This document shows positions 7,438 to 16,548 of a DNA stretch of 64,000 bases, one piece after another. The translations under genes were made by a program, and so were the position numbers. Numbering within the stretch: the stretch's first letter is position 1; the number at the start of each line of letters is the position of its first letter. This DNA is from JAWLHA01 sp041690535 (GTDB taxonomy: Bacteria > Pseudomonadota > Gammaproteobacteria > Thiohalomonadales > Thiohalomonadaceae). The notes under the pieces are model-generated. The model was not told the origin of the DNA, searched no databases, and saw nothing but the letters and a program-made list of their open reading frames with translations. The stretch covers positions 1 through 64,000 of the forward strand of contig JAWLHA010000001.1 in the NCBI GenBank assembly GCA_041690535.1. Direction: 5' to 3'.

Positions 7438-8253
7438 GGGGGGAGGAAGCTCAAGGAGCCGTTTAATGCGGTTCTCGATGGTAGGATGGGTCGAGAATAA
7501 CGCGAACCGACTGGTGGATGAGAATCGGCTGAGCAATGCGACACCAGCGGAAGGTGAGACCAATTGAGCGGCAAAGGCATCAGCTCGGTACTCACTGGCG
7601 CGGGAGAAGGCCCGGAAGATAGGGAACAACATCCCCGAGGCAAACTGAAATGCGTAGGTAGATGCCCAATGCCAAGCACGAAGCAGGGTGACGAAACCGC
7701 GGAAGACCCCCGGCAAACCCGCGAGCACTGTGTGAACAGCCGAGAACAGCATATCCCCCAAGCGCAACACCCCCAGCATCCCCCCTTGGAGGGTCAGGAC
7801 ACCATGGTCCCGGTGAATGAGATGCGCCAACTCATGGGCCAGGAGGAAAGCCAGCTCGTTAGGCGGCAAGCGAAGCGCCGGGGCGGAGACAAACACCCCA
7901 TTTGCGCCACCGACGTGGGCCGCTGCCGCGTTCACCCCTTCGCCCGGATAGACAAACAGCCGGGGGCGCTCGGCCTCGGCCGCGTGACACAGGGCATCGA
8001 GGCGGTCCGCCACAGAGTGTCCCAGACTCACTGGTTGGGCACCGGGGAAGATGCGGCGGGCCACCAGCGAGGGCGGTACCAGGTGGCTCAAGAGGCGCAA
8101 CAGGGAGAGACTGGCGACCCCGACGCTGATAGCGATAACCAGCGCCGAGGCCATGGTGTGGCCCGCCATGACCAGCCCGGCCCATACAAGAATGCCGCCT
8201 GTAGCGCTCCACCCAATCATGAACAGGGCGAAGACCAGGGCCAGTTGCAGCAT
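7420..8253 (-). CDS. HtpX-like M48 zinc metallopeptidase
   Basis: 277 aa. Two N-terminal membrane helices (about 4-27 and 35-60), then the zinc motif HELAH (AFLLAHELAHLIHRDHG) with the third ligand in SEYRADAFA, typical of M48. Two further hydrophobic segments lie between them. HtpX enzymes degrade membrane proteins from the cytoplasmic face; in a transfer operon it may process or clear secretion-channel components (inference). The start codon overlaps the stop of traC (8253). Confidence 0.85.
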   Translation of the reverse strand: MLQLALVFALFMIGWSATGGILVWAGLVMAGHTMASALVIAISVGVASLSLLRLLSHLVPPSLVARRIFPGAQPVSLGHSVADRLDALCHAAEAERPRLFVYPGEGVNAAAAHVGGANGVFVSAPALRLPPNELAFLLAHELAHLIHRDHGVLTLQGGMLGVLRLGDMLFSAVHTVLAGLPGVFRGFVTLLRAWHWASTYAFQFASGMLFPIFRAFSRASEYRADAFAAQLVSPSAGVALLSRFSSTSRFALFSTHPTIENRIKRLLELPPPFHPPR

Positions 8254-10895
8254 CAGGCAGCGGCCTTGGCCCGCTGATAGTCCTCCTCGGCGAGTTTGTG
8301 AACAATCTCCGCATCGTCCAACCCCTGCTTGGCAAGCGCCTCCATGCGGGCCAGATCGGAGGGGTTAGTGGTATAGGTGTAATAGCTCTCGCGGTCGACC
8401 GGGAAGCGGAACAGCCCGGCGCCTGCATCGTTCAACACCATCAGTTCCGAGTAGAACGGCGTGGCGGTAACCGTCGAGAGCATCCCCAGCATCCATTCAT
8501 CGGTGCCGATGATGCCGCTTTCACGGGCATAAGCCACTGAGGAAGACGCCTGCTTGAGCAGGAACTTCCATGGGGCGTTCGCAAACGCCGCCTTGGCGGC
8601 TGGGCTAATCTCCGCGTCAGCGAGGGACTGGGTGATGATCCCTGCCGCCCCGCCGTACTTGCGGATACGCCGATAGGCGGTTTCGATCATCTTGCCGCCG
8701 CGAACATCGCCGAGCAGGTCCCATGCCTCGTCCACGATCATCGTCTTGCGAATGGAGCGGGGCATCAGGTAGAGGTCGCGGGCAACGGCAGAGATCGACA
8801 GGAGCAGGACGACGCTGCGCAGCTCGCGGTCCTGGTTCAGCTCCTCCATCTCCAGCACGACGAAGCGGTTGTTGAAGTGCAACTCGGCCGGGCCGTTGAA
8901 CCAGGCCGCATAGCGGCCCACGGCAAAGGGCTTGAGGTGCAGCGCCAAATCATCGGCGCGGGGCTCGTTGTACGCGAGCAGGGTATCGTAGATGTCCTTC
9001 GTGCCCATCTTGTCGTAGACCCGCTTATGGGTTTCCATCAGCGCATCCTCGATCAACTGGTACTGGTAGTTGGGCACATCGCCGAGGGGATAGGCCATCT
9101 GCGCCAGCACCTCCTTGAGCAGTCCAATCATTTCATTGAACTCGCCCTTGTCCTGACGCTCTCCCTCTTCGGTGTCATCAAAACCCTCGGGGTGGTACTG
9201 CTTGTTCGTGAGCCCCCAGAAGGGGTTAATCGACATCGGATTGTTTGGATCGAATTCGATGTACTGCCCGCCAAGGCGCTGACAGAGCTTGTAGTAGGAG
9301 CGCCCCACATCGAACAGGCGCACGATCCCGGAACGCGAGAGCAGATCGAGCACGAGTTCGTTGGTGAAGAAGCTCTTACCGGCCCCGGAGGTGGCCACCA
9401 CCGCGAAGTTGTAGGAGGTGGAGGAGTTGAAGATGTCGATGAGCGCGAACTGACCCCGGCGCGAGACCAGGGGGAGCCCGGCCCGGTGGACCTGGCCGCT
9501 TTTCGAATCACGCCAGGGCGCGTTGCCCTTCCAGTCGCCCTGCACGATAGCCGCTGTCGCGCCGTTGAGACTGGAGACCATGTGGCCACGTTGCAGGCCC
9601 GTGGTAGGACCATCGAGCGCCCGGTCGTAGACGAAGGGCATCGTCGCAAGGTAGACGGGCAGGGAGATGTAACGCTCGCGGGACGCTTTGTAGCCGATTT
9701 TGCTCCACAGCGAGGCGACATAATCGGCATCGCGGCGCGCACGCTCGGGTTCGCAGAACAGAGTGATCCCGGTCATCATGCGGACCACCGAATGGTTCTG
9801 GCCGGTCTCCTGAACGAGCTTCTGGGTGTCGTTTCGCCGCTGGAAAAGATGGGGGACCATCTGCCGGTACCACTCCGAATCGGAGAGGCACTGTTTGGAG
9901 ATCCAGCCAAGGCGCATTTGCGCCGCATCACGGGCCTTGGTCTTGTCCGGCCGGTAGACGATGGTGTAGAGCCAGTAGGGCGGGGCCACGCGGTCCTCAC
10001 CGCTCATCATATCGCCGATGAGGGCGTGATTCTGGAACAGGCGCAACTCCTCCGGGTAGCTGTCCACCGTCAGTGGCACCGCCACCACGCTGTTGTCCTC
10101 GCCATCGGCGAAGCGAATCCCCCCGTTCCCGAGGACACGAACTCGGGTTTCTTTGAGGGCCAGATTGCGCGGCCATCCTTCCTCTGGCAGGTCAGGGTGG
10201 CTAAACCGGTTGGCATCGGCTTGGGGGTTGCACAGGCGCGCCATGAGCCGGTCAAAGTCGGTGCGACCCATGACGCGGGGGGCAAGCTCGGCGGCATCGA
10301 AGTTGCCGAGCACGGAGTTGCGAAACTCCTGCACTTCTTCGAGCCAGTCCTCGACATCGCGCTTGTCCTTGATGTCCCCTTGATAGGTGCAGGTGACAAA
10401 CAGGTAGTAGTCTACATCGCGCAGAAAGAGGCGTTGCTGCTGGGAGATGCTCTCCGTCGTTCGGGACTGGAGCCAGCGGGCACGGGCCTCGGCAAGCTCC
10501 TGGAGGAGCGGGTCATCGTTGTGCTCCTGCCGCCCGACCCGAAAACTATCGAGCCGCTCCCCAACCCCCGTGCTCGACAAAGAGCCGAACATGATGACAC
10601 TCTCGGCAGGGGCGTTATTGATGACCGCCTCAATGGCTGCCTCGGAGTCCGATCCGGCCGCGATCAACGGATAGAACTGGAGCGCGAAACCAACCCGAAG
10701 ATCCTGCCCGGTCGGGTCGTCCATCTCGAACAGCTTGCGGCTTTCATCGTAGTAGCGGTATGGCAGCAAGGCGCCGAACGAGTACCGCTCGACAATGGAG
10801 TTGGCCGCTTCGGTGGTCAACGCCTCCTCTATTGGGATCTTGGGCATCAAATTGCGGATCATTTTGCTGATCCGGTTGGCAATGTTCAAACCCAT
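8253..10895 (-). CDS. traC: TraC/VirB4-type conjugation ATPase
   Basis: 880 aa, the usual TraC size. Walker A is ATSGAGKSFF (residues 501-510) and Walker B is MIVDEAWDLL near the C-terminus. The TraC N-terminal domain is recognisable (RYSFGALLPYRYYDE, DDPTGQDLRVGFALQFYP). It powers pilus assembly and substrate transfer at the inner membrane. GAGGAGCTGACC precedes the ATG. A degenerate second TraC-like copy lies at 24890-25430. Confidence 0.95.
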   Translation of the reverse strand: MGLNIANRISKMIRNLMPKIPIEEALTTEAANSIVERYSFGALLPYRYYDESRKLFEMDDPTGQDLRVGFALQFYPLIAAGSDSEAAIEAVINNAPAESVIMFGSLSSTGVGERLDSFRVGRQEHNDDPLLQELAEARARWLQSRTTESISQQQRLFLRDVDYYLFVTCTYQGDIKDKRDVEDWLEEVQEFRNSVLGNFDAAELAPRVMGRTDFDRLMARLCNPQADANRFSHPDLPEEGWPRNLALKETRVRVLGNGGIRFADGEDNSVVAVPLTVDSYPEELRLFQNHALIGDMMSGEDRVAPPYWLYTIVYRPDKTKARDAAQMRLGWISKQCLSDSEWYRQMVPHLFQRRNDTQKLVQETGQNHSVVRMMTGITLFCEPERARRDADYVASLWSKIGYKASRERYISLPVYLATMPFVYDRALDGPTTGLQRGHMVSSLNGATAAIVQGDWKGNAPWRDSKSGQVHRAGLPLVSRRGQFALIDIFNSSTSYNFAVVATSGAGKSFFTNELVLDLLSRSGIVRLFDVGRSYYKLCQRLGGQYIEFDPNNPMSINPFWGLTNKQYHPEGFDDTEEGERQDKGEFNEMIGLLKEVLAQMAYPLGDVPNYQYQLIEDALMETHKRVYDKMGTKDIYDTLLAYNEPRADDLALHLKPFAVGRYAAWFNGPAELHFNNRFVVLEMEELNQDRELRSVVLLLSISAVARDLYLMPRSIRKTMIVDEAWDLLGDVRGGKMIETAYRRIRKYGGAAGIITQSLADAEISPAAKAAFANAPWKFLLKQASSSVAYARESGIIGTDEWMLGMLSTVTATPFYSELMVLNDAGAGLFRFPVDRESYYTYTTNPSDLARMEALAKQGLDDAEIVHKLAEEDYQRAKAAA

Positions 10896-10929
10896 CTCTG
10901 GTCAGCTCCTCGATTCGTTTTCAGTCCCG

Positions 10930-11613
10930 TTACCTACGCGAGGGTGAGTAACCCACCTCGTTCTTGACCCAGGGGCCTTCTGATGCCGTGCCGGTGGGTT
11001 GGGCAGTGGTGGGGGCTTGGAGCGGTGTGGTTGAGAAAAGGGGCTGTCTGGGCTGAACGCGACCGCTTGGTTGCTCATCCTTTTTAGGCGCCAGTTTGAA
11101 ACCAATGTCGTCCGGGTCGAGCGGCTCCAGCAGGCCAGAGGCCGCCCCAGGTGTGCGCAGTTCGCCATAGGCCCACCCGCCCGGACGGAGGGCATAGATG
11201 AGTTCTTCCCCGTGCAGCAAGCCATACTCGTCCGTCCAGGGCGCAACCCACACGCGGGCCGGGCGCGGGGGGGCGTAGACGGGGCGGTCCTCGATAGCGT
11301 GATGCGTCTTGAAGTAGGCCAGGGCGGTAACAGGCAGTTTCGGCGCAGCGGCGTGTTCGACCATCGCCATGATATCATCGTCCCCCGTTGCCGCCGCCGG
11401 GTGCTGCTCAGCCCCGGCGGCCGGATCACCGGTACCGGCAAACACATTTTCCTTATCCCCCGAGTTGGCCTTGGCTGCCAAGTACGCTTGGCGCTGATTG
11501 GTGCAGTACCCATCTTCGTTGGTCAGGGGGCATGAATAAGGTGTGGCGCACCCGGAGAGCAGCGTTAGGCCGGTGAAGGCGGCGAGGAGTGTCAGGCTGA
11601 AGTAACGTTTCAT
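10930..11613 (-). CDS. traV: TraV-like outer-membrane lipoprotein
   Basis: 227 aa. The signal peptide ends in the lipobox LLSGC, followed by ATPYSCPLTNEDGYC, a TraV-like two-cysteine region. The C-terminal half is Pro/Gln-rich. TraV anchors the TraK secretin and TraB in the outer membrane. The ATG at 11613 (MKRYFSLTLL) is chosen to give a clean signal peptide; the frame is open to 11649. It lies in the expected order C-V-B-K-E-L. Confidence 0.82.
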   Translation of the reverse strand: MKRYFSLTLLAAFTGLTLLSGCATPYSCPLTNEDGYCTNQRQAYLAAKANSGDKENVFAGTGDPAAGAEQHPAAATGDDDIMAMVEHAAAPKLPVTALAYFKTHHAIEDRPVYAPPRPARVWVAPWTDEYGLLHGEELIYALRPGGWAYGELRTPGAASGLLEPLDPDDIGFKLAPKKDEQPSGRVQPRQPLFSTTPLQAPTTAQPTGTASEGPWVKNEVGYSPSRR

Positions 11614-11665
11614 CTCTCGATTTTTCCTGTCGAATAAGTTGTGAAACAAGACTTGTGTAGGAAGC

Positions 11666-13009
11666 TTACTTCACGTCCGGAACCTTGATGATGCGGTACT
11701 GCCCACTGTACGGTTGCCACTCTAAAGCACTCCCGACCGTGACAGTGATTGAGGCTTTGCGCCCGTTGGGGATCTCGATGACCGGAAAGATGGACTTGGC
11801 TTCCTTGATATACATTTCCGCCAGGATCTCCGCCGCCTTGCCTGCCCCGGTATAGAGCCCACTTTGGGTGAGTGTGGTTGGGTCGATCTGGGTCACCATT
11901 CCAGACCCGGTCAATGTTTGGGTCTGGCCTGCGGCCGAAAGCAGTTCGGTTGCCCCGGAGGCAAAACCCGCCAGGACCGCTTTGGCCATGATCGCCCCGT
12001 TGCGGCGCACCACCTTGCCGCGCAACCCCTGTTTGCCATCGGCATCCGAGACATAGCCCGTGATGGGCGCCTCCAGCATCAGCTTGCGTTTTTTGTCCAC
12101 GCAGGAGAGGCGGGTCAACTGGATGTTGGCCCGCTCCGAGGACAGATCGCCGTAGGCGGTCCCGCCGACAAAGCAAGTGGCCAACCCGTACTTCGCATCA
12201 CCCGGTAAGATTGCATCGCTCTGCACGCGCATGAAGATCGGCTGGGGATTGGTGCGGGTATATTCGGAGGCGCCGGCATCCACACCCGACAACAGCACCA
12301 CGTCCGCGAACGAGCCGGCCGGCAGGAATCCGGCGTACTTGTTCTTCTCGGAGCGTTCCTGATAGGGGATACCGTCCTCGTCGGACTCCGCGCCAATCAC
12401 CTGATCGCCTTCGAGAATGATGGGCTGGTTCGAGCGCTCCGACAGAGTCTCACCACCGTTTGCAAGGGGTGGCACGCCACCAAGGGTGTTGTAAGTCCCG
12501 CGTTGCACAGGGGGCGGAGGCGTTACGGTACCCTTGATGGGCGGTGCCTTGTACTCACCACGCTGAGCCCCAGGTGGCGGAGGCACTGGGGAATTGGCTC
12601 TTGCAGATGAGCTGTCCATAGCCGCATCCGCTTCGGGTGGTTGAGACGAACCAGCTTGCTCAGCAAGGCTCCGAGCCTGCTGTTGCTGTTCCATCATCTG
12701 GCGCAACTCCGCAATGGCCTTGGCATTGGCCTTGGCAGTAGCCTCGTTGCGTGCCCGCTCAGCCGCCAACTCTTCGCGAGTCTGGTTCAAGTCTCCCTGG
12801 AGTCGCAAATTCAACTGCTTGGAAAGGTCAGGGGGAGCCGTGTTTACCATTTTTGGCTCTTCGGGAGCAAAGGTGATGACATCGCCACCGGTAAAGAACA
12901 TCGCCAACGCGGTGATAACCACCACCCCGCCGCCGACCAGTAATGTGACCTTCTTCTTGCTTTCCCTCTCCAGAATCGTCGGGGACAGGGGTTTATTTTC
13001 CTTAGTCAT
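11666..13009 (-). CDS. traB: TraB/VirB10-type channel protein
   Basis: 447 aa. Cytoplasmic N-terminus, a membrane helix (VTLLVGGGVVVITALAMFF), a coiled-coil region rich in Ala, Glu and Gln (about 65-120), a Pro-rich stretch spanning the periplasm, and a C-terminal VirB10-type beta-barrel (GFLPAGSFADVVLLSGVDAG, CFVGGTAYGDLSSERANIQL). VirB10/TraB spans both membranes and gates the channel. Its start overlaps the traK stop by 8 nt. Confidence 0.93.
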   Translation of the reverse strand: MTKENKPLSPTILERESKKKVTLLVGGGVVVITALAMFFTGGDVITFAPEEPKMVNTAPPDLSKQLNLRLQGDLNQTREELAAERARNEATAKANAKAIAELRQMMEQQQQARSLAEQAGSSQPPEADAAMDSSSARANSPVPPPPGAQRGEYKAPPIKGTVTPPPPVQRGTYNTLGGVPPLANGGETLSERSNQPIILEGDQVIGAESDEDGIPYQERSEKNKYAGFLPAGSFADVVLLSGVDAGASEYTRTNPQPIFMRVQSDAILPGDAKYGLATCFVGGTAYGDLSSERANIQLTRLSCVDKKRKLMLEAPITGYVSDADGKQGLRGKVVRRNGAIMAKAVLAGFASGATELLSAAGQTQTLTGSGMVTQIDPTTLTQSGLYTGAGKAAEILAEMYIKEAKSIFPVIEIPNGRKASITVTVGSALEWQPYSGQYRIIKVPDVK

Positions 13010-13673
13010 CCGTACGCTCCAGGACCAGCAAGTGCGGTTGGTGGGCCGGGCTCACTACGTCACTTTCAAGAAAGATGGCGACAACCCCTTCTCGGTAAAA
13101 GTCACGTTCGCGAATTGGCAGCAGCATCTGGCTCTCCAGACGATAGGCATTCAAGCGGTAGCCCGGCGCAATGTAACTGGCTGTCGGGCGCGCCGAGAGA
13201 GAACCGCCCACCGCCATGTGACCGACGTTGGCAGGGTCAAATCCTTCTGGGGTGCTGCCGCCCAATGCGGCGAACAGGGTCTCCACCATCCACCTGTCGT
13301 CGGGACGACCGAATACATGGCGGTCGTGGGCGATGGCGTCGGGGGCCTGTTTGTAGCGCCAGGTCTGCGGGGCTAGCCCAGCGACCGCTTTCAGGGTCAA
13401 GGGGAATGCCTCCCCAGTGACGAGTTGAACAAACGCTTGTGCGGGACGGCTGCTCTTTTCGAGACGAATGAGCAAGGAGCGTTTCTCGGCCAGCGGCACA
13501 ATCGGACCGTCTACCGGAGAATCTGGGGTGAAGACGATTTTTGCGTAGGGTACCGGAAAGACGATGCGGTTGTAGCCTTCTGTAGAAAATTCAACTGTCT
13601 CCGCCTGCGCGGCTTGAGCAAACAACGCCACCCCTGCAAGCAACAGCAATGTTTTCTTGAGCTTTCGCATCAC
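13002..13673 (-). CDS. traK: TraK/VirB9-like secretin-domain protein
   Basis: 223 aa with a signal peptide (KTLLLLAGVALFAQAAQA). The body has TraK features: RIVFPVPYAKIVFTPDSPV near the N-terminus and a beta-rich C-terminal half (ESQMLLPIREREDF-like: DFYREGVVAIFLESDVVSPA). TraK forms the outer-membrane core with TraV and TraB. It overlaps traB at its 3' end and traE at its 5' end. Confidence 0.88.
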   Translation of the reverse strand: MMRKLKKTLLLLAGVALFAQAAQAETVEFSTEGYNRIVFPVPYAKIVFTPDSPVDGPIVPLAEKRSLLIRLEKSSRPAQAFVQLVTGEAFPLTLKAVAGLAPQTWRYKQAPDAIAHDRHVFGRPDDRWMVETLFAALGGSTPEGFDPANVGHMAVGGSLSARPTASYIAPGYRLNAYRLESQMLLPIRERDFYREGVVAIFLESDVVSPAHQPHLLVLERTDD

Positions 13674-14266
13674 TTCTGCCCTCCTGGACGCTGAGTACCG
13701 GGGGACACATCTTCAATACTTGCTATCATCGGCATGTCGCCGATATACCTGTACTTGATCCGGAACCATTTCGATTCGTTGTTCATTTCTTCTTTTCCTT
13801 CCCACAACCTGAAGTTGCCGCGTATTTCGACTTCATTGGCCTTGTCAGCGAAGACGCTTGATACGAAGAAGGCTTGAGATGTCATGGAACTCGCGTGCTG
13901 CGTGGCATCCGAGAGCAAAGTGGTACCCCAGGCGGCATACATCTCTGGGGTCATGCGATTCAGCAGGCGGGAGAAGCGGTCAAAAACGGTACCCGGTGTC
14001 CACGTCGTCAAAAGGGCGATGTCGCCTTGACCAATCAGCGAGATATACTGTTCGTTTCCGGAGCCATTATTGGTCACGGTCACCGGGCCGTCCGCCTGGT
14101 CAAAACCGCATGGGACCAGGCGAACGGGCTGATTCGCCGCGTTCACGCCCATCTGAATCCCGAGGTAGATATTCATTCCCAGCATCACTATGGCAACGGT
14201 AAACCACGAACTCAGCTTCTGAGCGAGGTTGGCTGCAAGGCTGGTGTAGGTGGACTGTTTGTTCAC
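13670..14266 (-). CDS. traE: TraE/VirB5-8-like pilus assembly protein
   Basis: 198 aa. One N-terminal membrane helix (LSSWFTVAIVMLGMNIYLGI) then a periplasmic domain with the TraE pattern FDRFSRLLNRMTPEMYAAWG and VEIRGNFRLWEGKE. The GTG at 14266 is chosen because it overlaps the traL stop (GTGA), a common coupling. The longer frame upstream would lie inside traL. Confidence 0.88.
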   Translation of the reverse strand: MNKQSTYTSLAANLAQKLSSWFTVAIVMLGMNIYLGIQMGVNAANQPVRLVPCGFDQADGPVTVTNNGSGNEQYISLIGQGDIALLTTWTPGTVFDRFSRLLNRMTPEMYAAWGTTLLSDATQHASSMTSQAFFVSSVFADKANEVEIRGNFRLWEGKEEMNNESKWFRIKYRYIGDMPMIASIEDVSPGTQRPGGQK

Positions 14267-14553
14267 TCGATGAACTCCATGCGTAGGGCGGGGGGGAACC
14301 AATTCATGGATTTGTCAATCTTCAGCCCGAAGCGCCACATAAGATGCTGGGCCTCGCCACGTTTGGCGCTGTCATTGTGCATGTGTTTCGAAACCGAAAG
14401 GATGCCGATTCCGAGCAACAGACCGATGCCAAGACTCCCCATGAGAAGCCCGAAACCAACAAAACAGATAGCGATGATCACCTCCACCACCGTCCAGAAA
14501 AACAGCGGTGTAGGGGCGTCAATGTCACGTGGAATATGATAGATGGTACCCAT
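14263..14553 (-). CDS. traL: TraL pilus assembly membrane protein
   Basis: 96 aa. Starts MGTIYHIPRDIDAPTPLFFW, the typical TraL opening, followed by two membrane helices and a short charged tail with WRFGLKIDKSMNWFPPA. It assists assembly of F-type pili. It sits between the second pilin gene and traE with a 4-nt overlap. Confidence 0.92.
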   Translation of the reverse strand: MGTIYHIPRDIDAPTPLFFWTVVEVIIAICFVGFGLLMGSLGIGLLLGIGILSVSKHMHNDSAKRGEAQHLMWRFGLKIDKSMNWFPPALRMEFIE

Positions 14554-14559
14554 GGCGTG

Positions 14560-14910
14560 CTAGATCGTTGCTCCAAAAATTAGCAGCACAATGTCCGGGC
14601 CCACTGTAATGACAAATGCCACTGCGACGCCTGTGACCGCTGGGAGAGCGGATGTTTTAGCTATGCCCACGATAGCTCCAATGGCTAGTGCGGCAATGGC
14701 CAAGCCAACTCCGAAACCGCTACCTAAGAATTTGTCTAGTTGGTAAATGCCAAAAAAGAAGGGGTCGTCCCACCGAACAACTCCAATTTGGCCGCGCATT
14801 CTAAAATCCGAGGCTTCGCAAACGCTCGAAAGCACCAAAAGGAGCGGCAATGCAAGGGCACCGCTCCAATGGTGTTCCAGCCACCGTTCTTTTCTCTTCG
14901 GCACATTCAT
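14560..14910 (-). CDS. Second TraA-type pilin paralogue
   Basis: 116 aa. A long basic leader (MNVPKRKERWLEHHW) and signal helix lead to a mature part whose core (GFGVGLAIAALAIGAIVGIA, then KTSALPAV) nearly copies that of the upstream pilin (GLGVGLAIAALAVGAIMGVA). It has the two hydrophobic helices of F pilin. The ATG at 14910 excludes codons that overlap the upstream pilin. It ends two residues past the second helix. It could be a minor pilin, a tip subunit or an alternative pilin. Confidence 0.8.
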   Translation of the reverse strand: MNVPKRKERWLEHHWSGALALPLLLVLSSVCEASDFRMRGQIGVVRWDDPFFFGIYQLDKFLGSGFGVGLAIAALAIGAIVGIAKTSALPAVTGVAVAFVITVGPDIVLLIFGATI

Positions 14911-14941
14911 TACTTGGGTACATTGCTGTGGCGGTTGTTTA

Positions 14942-14974
14942 ATTCCGCCGGCCGCGACTATCAGCCGGCGGAAT
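14942..14974 (-). terminator. Stem-loop between the two pilin genes
   Basis: A perfect 11-bp stem (ATTCCGCCGGC/GCCGGCGGAAT) with an 11-nt loop. No T-run follows on the minus strand, so it is more likely a partial terminator or mRNA-stabilising element that would give the first pilin more message than the genes behind it. Confidence 0.55.
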
Positions 14975-15002
14975 ATAGCTGTAAACAGCTTTCGGGTTGC
15001 GG

Positions 15003-15341
15003 TTAGATCAGCACCGCACCGCCGGTCACGATCTTGAGGATGATGCCCGGCCCCCAAGCCACCACGGCCGCCACACCCAGACCGACCAGCGCCGGCATGG
15101 CGGAGGTCTTGGCCACGCCCATGATCGCACCGACGGCCAGCGCGGCAATGGCCAAGCCCACACCGAGCCCTGAGGAGAGCCAGGTGTTCAACGTGTTATA
15201 AAAGGCCCAGAACGTGTCCGTATTTTTGTCGATTGGGGTCGCGTGGGCAAAACCTGCGGCCAGGGTCAAAGCGACGATGAGCGCGATCTTGCCAGCGGTA
15301 ACCGCATTGGTGCGGGACTGTGCTTCGATTTGCTGCTGCAT
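15003..15341 (-). CDS. traA: TraA-type conjugative pilin (major candidate)
   Basis: 112 aa. A long leader (MQQQIEAQSRTNAVTAGKIA) and signal helix end near FAHA. The mature part starts about TPIDKNTDTFWAF and carries two hydrophobic helices separated by KTSAMP, as in F pilin. It lies first in the pilin-L-E-K-B-V-C order, just after a lytic transglycosylase gene (3-nt gap), and has a strong AAGGAG ribosome site. Confidence 0.88.
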   Translation of the reverse strand: MQQQIEAQSRTNAVTAGKIALIVALTLAAGFAHATPIDKNTDTFWAFYNTLNTWLSSGLGVGLAIAALAVGAIMGVAKTSAMPALVGLGVAAVVAWGPGIILKIVTGGAVLI

Positions 15342-15344
15342 TAC

Positions 15345-15770
15345 TTACTTCTCCTTTCGGTTGTCACTAGAAGCGATTACATAACTGCTCTTGGCAAACA
15401 CTTTGTCCGCATAGGCGCGCCCTGCTCTATTCGGTTTGCCCGCGTTGTAGGCAGCCACGGCCTCGTACCAGTTGCCGTACTGCCCGTAGTTCAGCCGAAG
15501 AATCCACATTCCAACGGCGTAGTTCGTACACTCGTTGTCCCGCACATCCCTTTGGCTGATACCGAACTGGTCGAGATGAAGGGTGTTCCTCTCCTTATCC
15601 CACCAGTAGGTATTGATCTGCATTGGGCCTAAATCGTACGTGCCGTTCTTGTTAGGCCCGACTTCTTCACCAACGCGCCCGTTCTCCACCGACTTGACAG
15701 CCTGAATAACGGCGATAGGCACGTCATAGTAGGCGGCGAGTTCAGTCACGCAATCGGGTAGAGCGGGCAC
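15345..15770 (-). CDS. Lytic transglycosylase (SLT family) of the transfer system
   Basis: 141 aa. The SLT catalytic Glu region is AVKSVENGRVGEEVGPNKNG with the downstream motifs DLGPMQINTYWWD and AVAAYNAGKPNRAG. Such VirB1-like enzymes open peptidoglycan for the pilus. It begins at GTG 15770 after AGGAGAG, and no signal peptide is visible in this form, which is odd for a periplasmic enzyme. Export by the transfer apparatus or an unseen leader is possible. Confidence 0.88.
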   Translation of the reverse strand: MPALPDCVTELAAYYDVPIAVIQAVKSVENGRVGEEVGPNKNGTYDLGPMQINTYWWDKERNTLHLDQFGISQRDVRDNECTNYAVGMWILRLNYGQYGNWYEAVAAYNAGKPNRAGRAYADKVFAKSSYVIASSDNRKEK

Positions 15771-15795
15771 TTATCTCTCCTGCTTACAAGGCCGC

Positions 15796-16548
15796 TCAGG
15801 CGGCATTCTCGCGCTTGCGCCCATCGTACAGGACGCTGGCCGGAATGTGGCTTACCGCTTCGATACCGACGCCGACGAGGCGCGGTTCAAGGATCTCCTG
15901 AACCATGTCACCGCCCTTCATCCGTCGCAGCATCCCAGTCACAAAGCCGTTGACCACGACCGCATCCCCTTTCTCGAATCCGGCAATTTTGGTCGCCGCC
16001 GGCCCTTGCAGCGCAAAGGTAAGGATATTGGTGTGCTCCACTTGGCGTCCTCGGTCGGCCCGGCGCGGTCCGGTACGGACATACAGCATTGGGGGGCGAC
16101 CCTTTTCCGCAGGCTTTGTGGCCTCGACCAAGCCGATGGCTCCGGCGGTGTTGTAGAGGAGGTTATCGGCCAGATAGGTGTCTTTGGAGCGAAACGCAGG
16201 AGCCACTACCAAGTCGGAAATCCGTTGCGCCACCAGCTCGACATGGAGATACGGCTCGCTACCGAGCATCCCGCGCTTGGCGATGCCCCCGATGTTTCCG
16301 AAGATTTCAACGGTTTTGCGGGTGCCGTTTTGGGATTCTCGAAGCAGCAGTTCGACCTTCTCGTGCAGGTGATGCGGATAGCGAAGCATCACCTTGTCCA
16401 CGATCTTCTGCGATTCATCCTTTTCTCCTTCCGATTTCATCGAACGAGCACAGGACGGGTTAATCTTCACCAGCATCACGCCAGAGCGACCGGCCTCCTT
16501 CGGCGGTTCGCAATGAAGGACTCTCACTTGGATTTGAAACTGATTCAT
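15796..16548 (-). CDS. Hypothetical OB-fold-like protein (250 aa)
   Basis: No signal peptide. The C-terminal half (TNILTFALQGPAATKIAGFE, KGDAVVVNGFVTGMLRRMKG) reads like an SSB-type OB fold, with a beta-strand pattern and the phrase KGDAVVVNGFV. The N-terminal half is mixed alpha/beta without a known motif. Its stop lies just before the transglycosylase gene, and its start overlaps the OmpA-like gene stop. A nucleic-acid-binding role in transfer is an inference. Confidence 0.55.
   Translation of the reverse strand: MNQFQIQVRVLHCEPPKEAGRSGVMLVKINPSCARSMKSEGEKDESQKIVDKVMLRYPHHLHEKVELLLRESQNGTRKTVEIFGNIGGIAKRGMLGSEPYLHVELVAQRISDLVVAPAFRSKDTYLADNLLYNTAGAIGLVEATKPAEKGRPPMLYVRTGPRRADRGRQVEHTNILTFALQGPAATKIAGFEKGDAVVVNGFVTGMLRRMKGGDMVQEILEPRLVGVGIEAVSHIPASVLYDGRKRENAA

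Noticed and set aside
8877..10967. A long plus-strand open frame opposite traC (696 codons).
   Set aside because: It is the antisense shadow of the GC-rich traC gene, without a ribosome site or family features.
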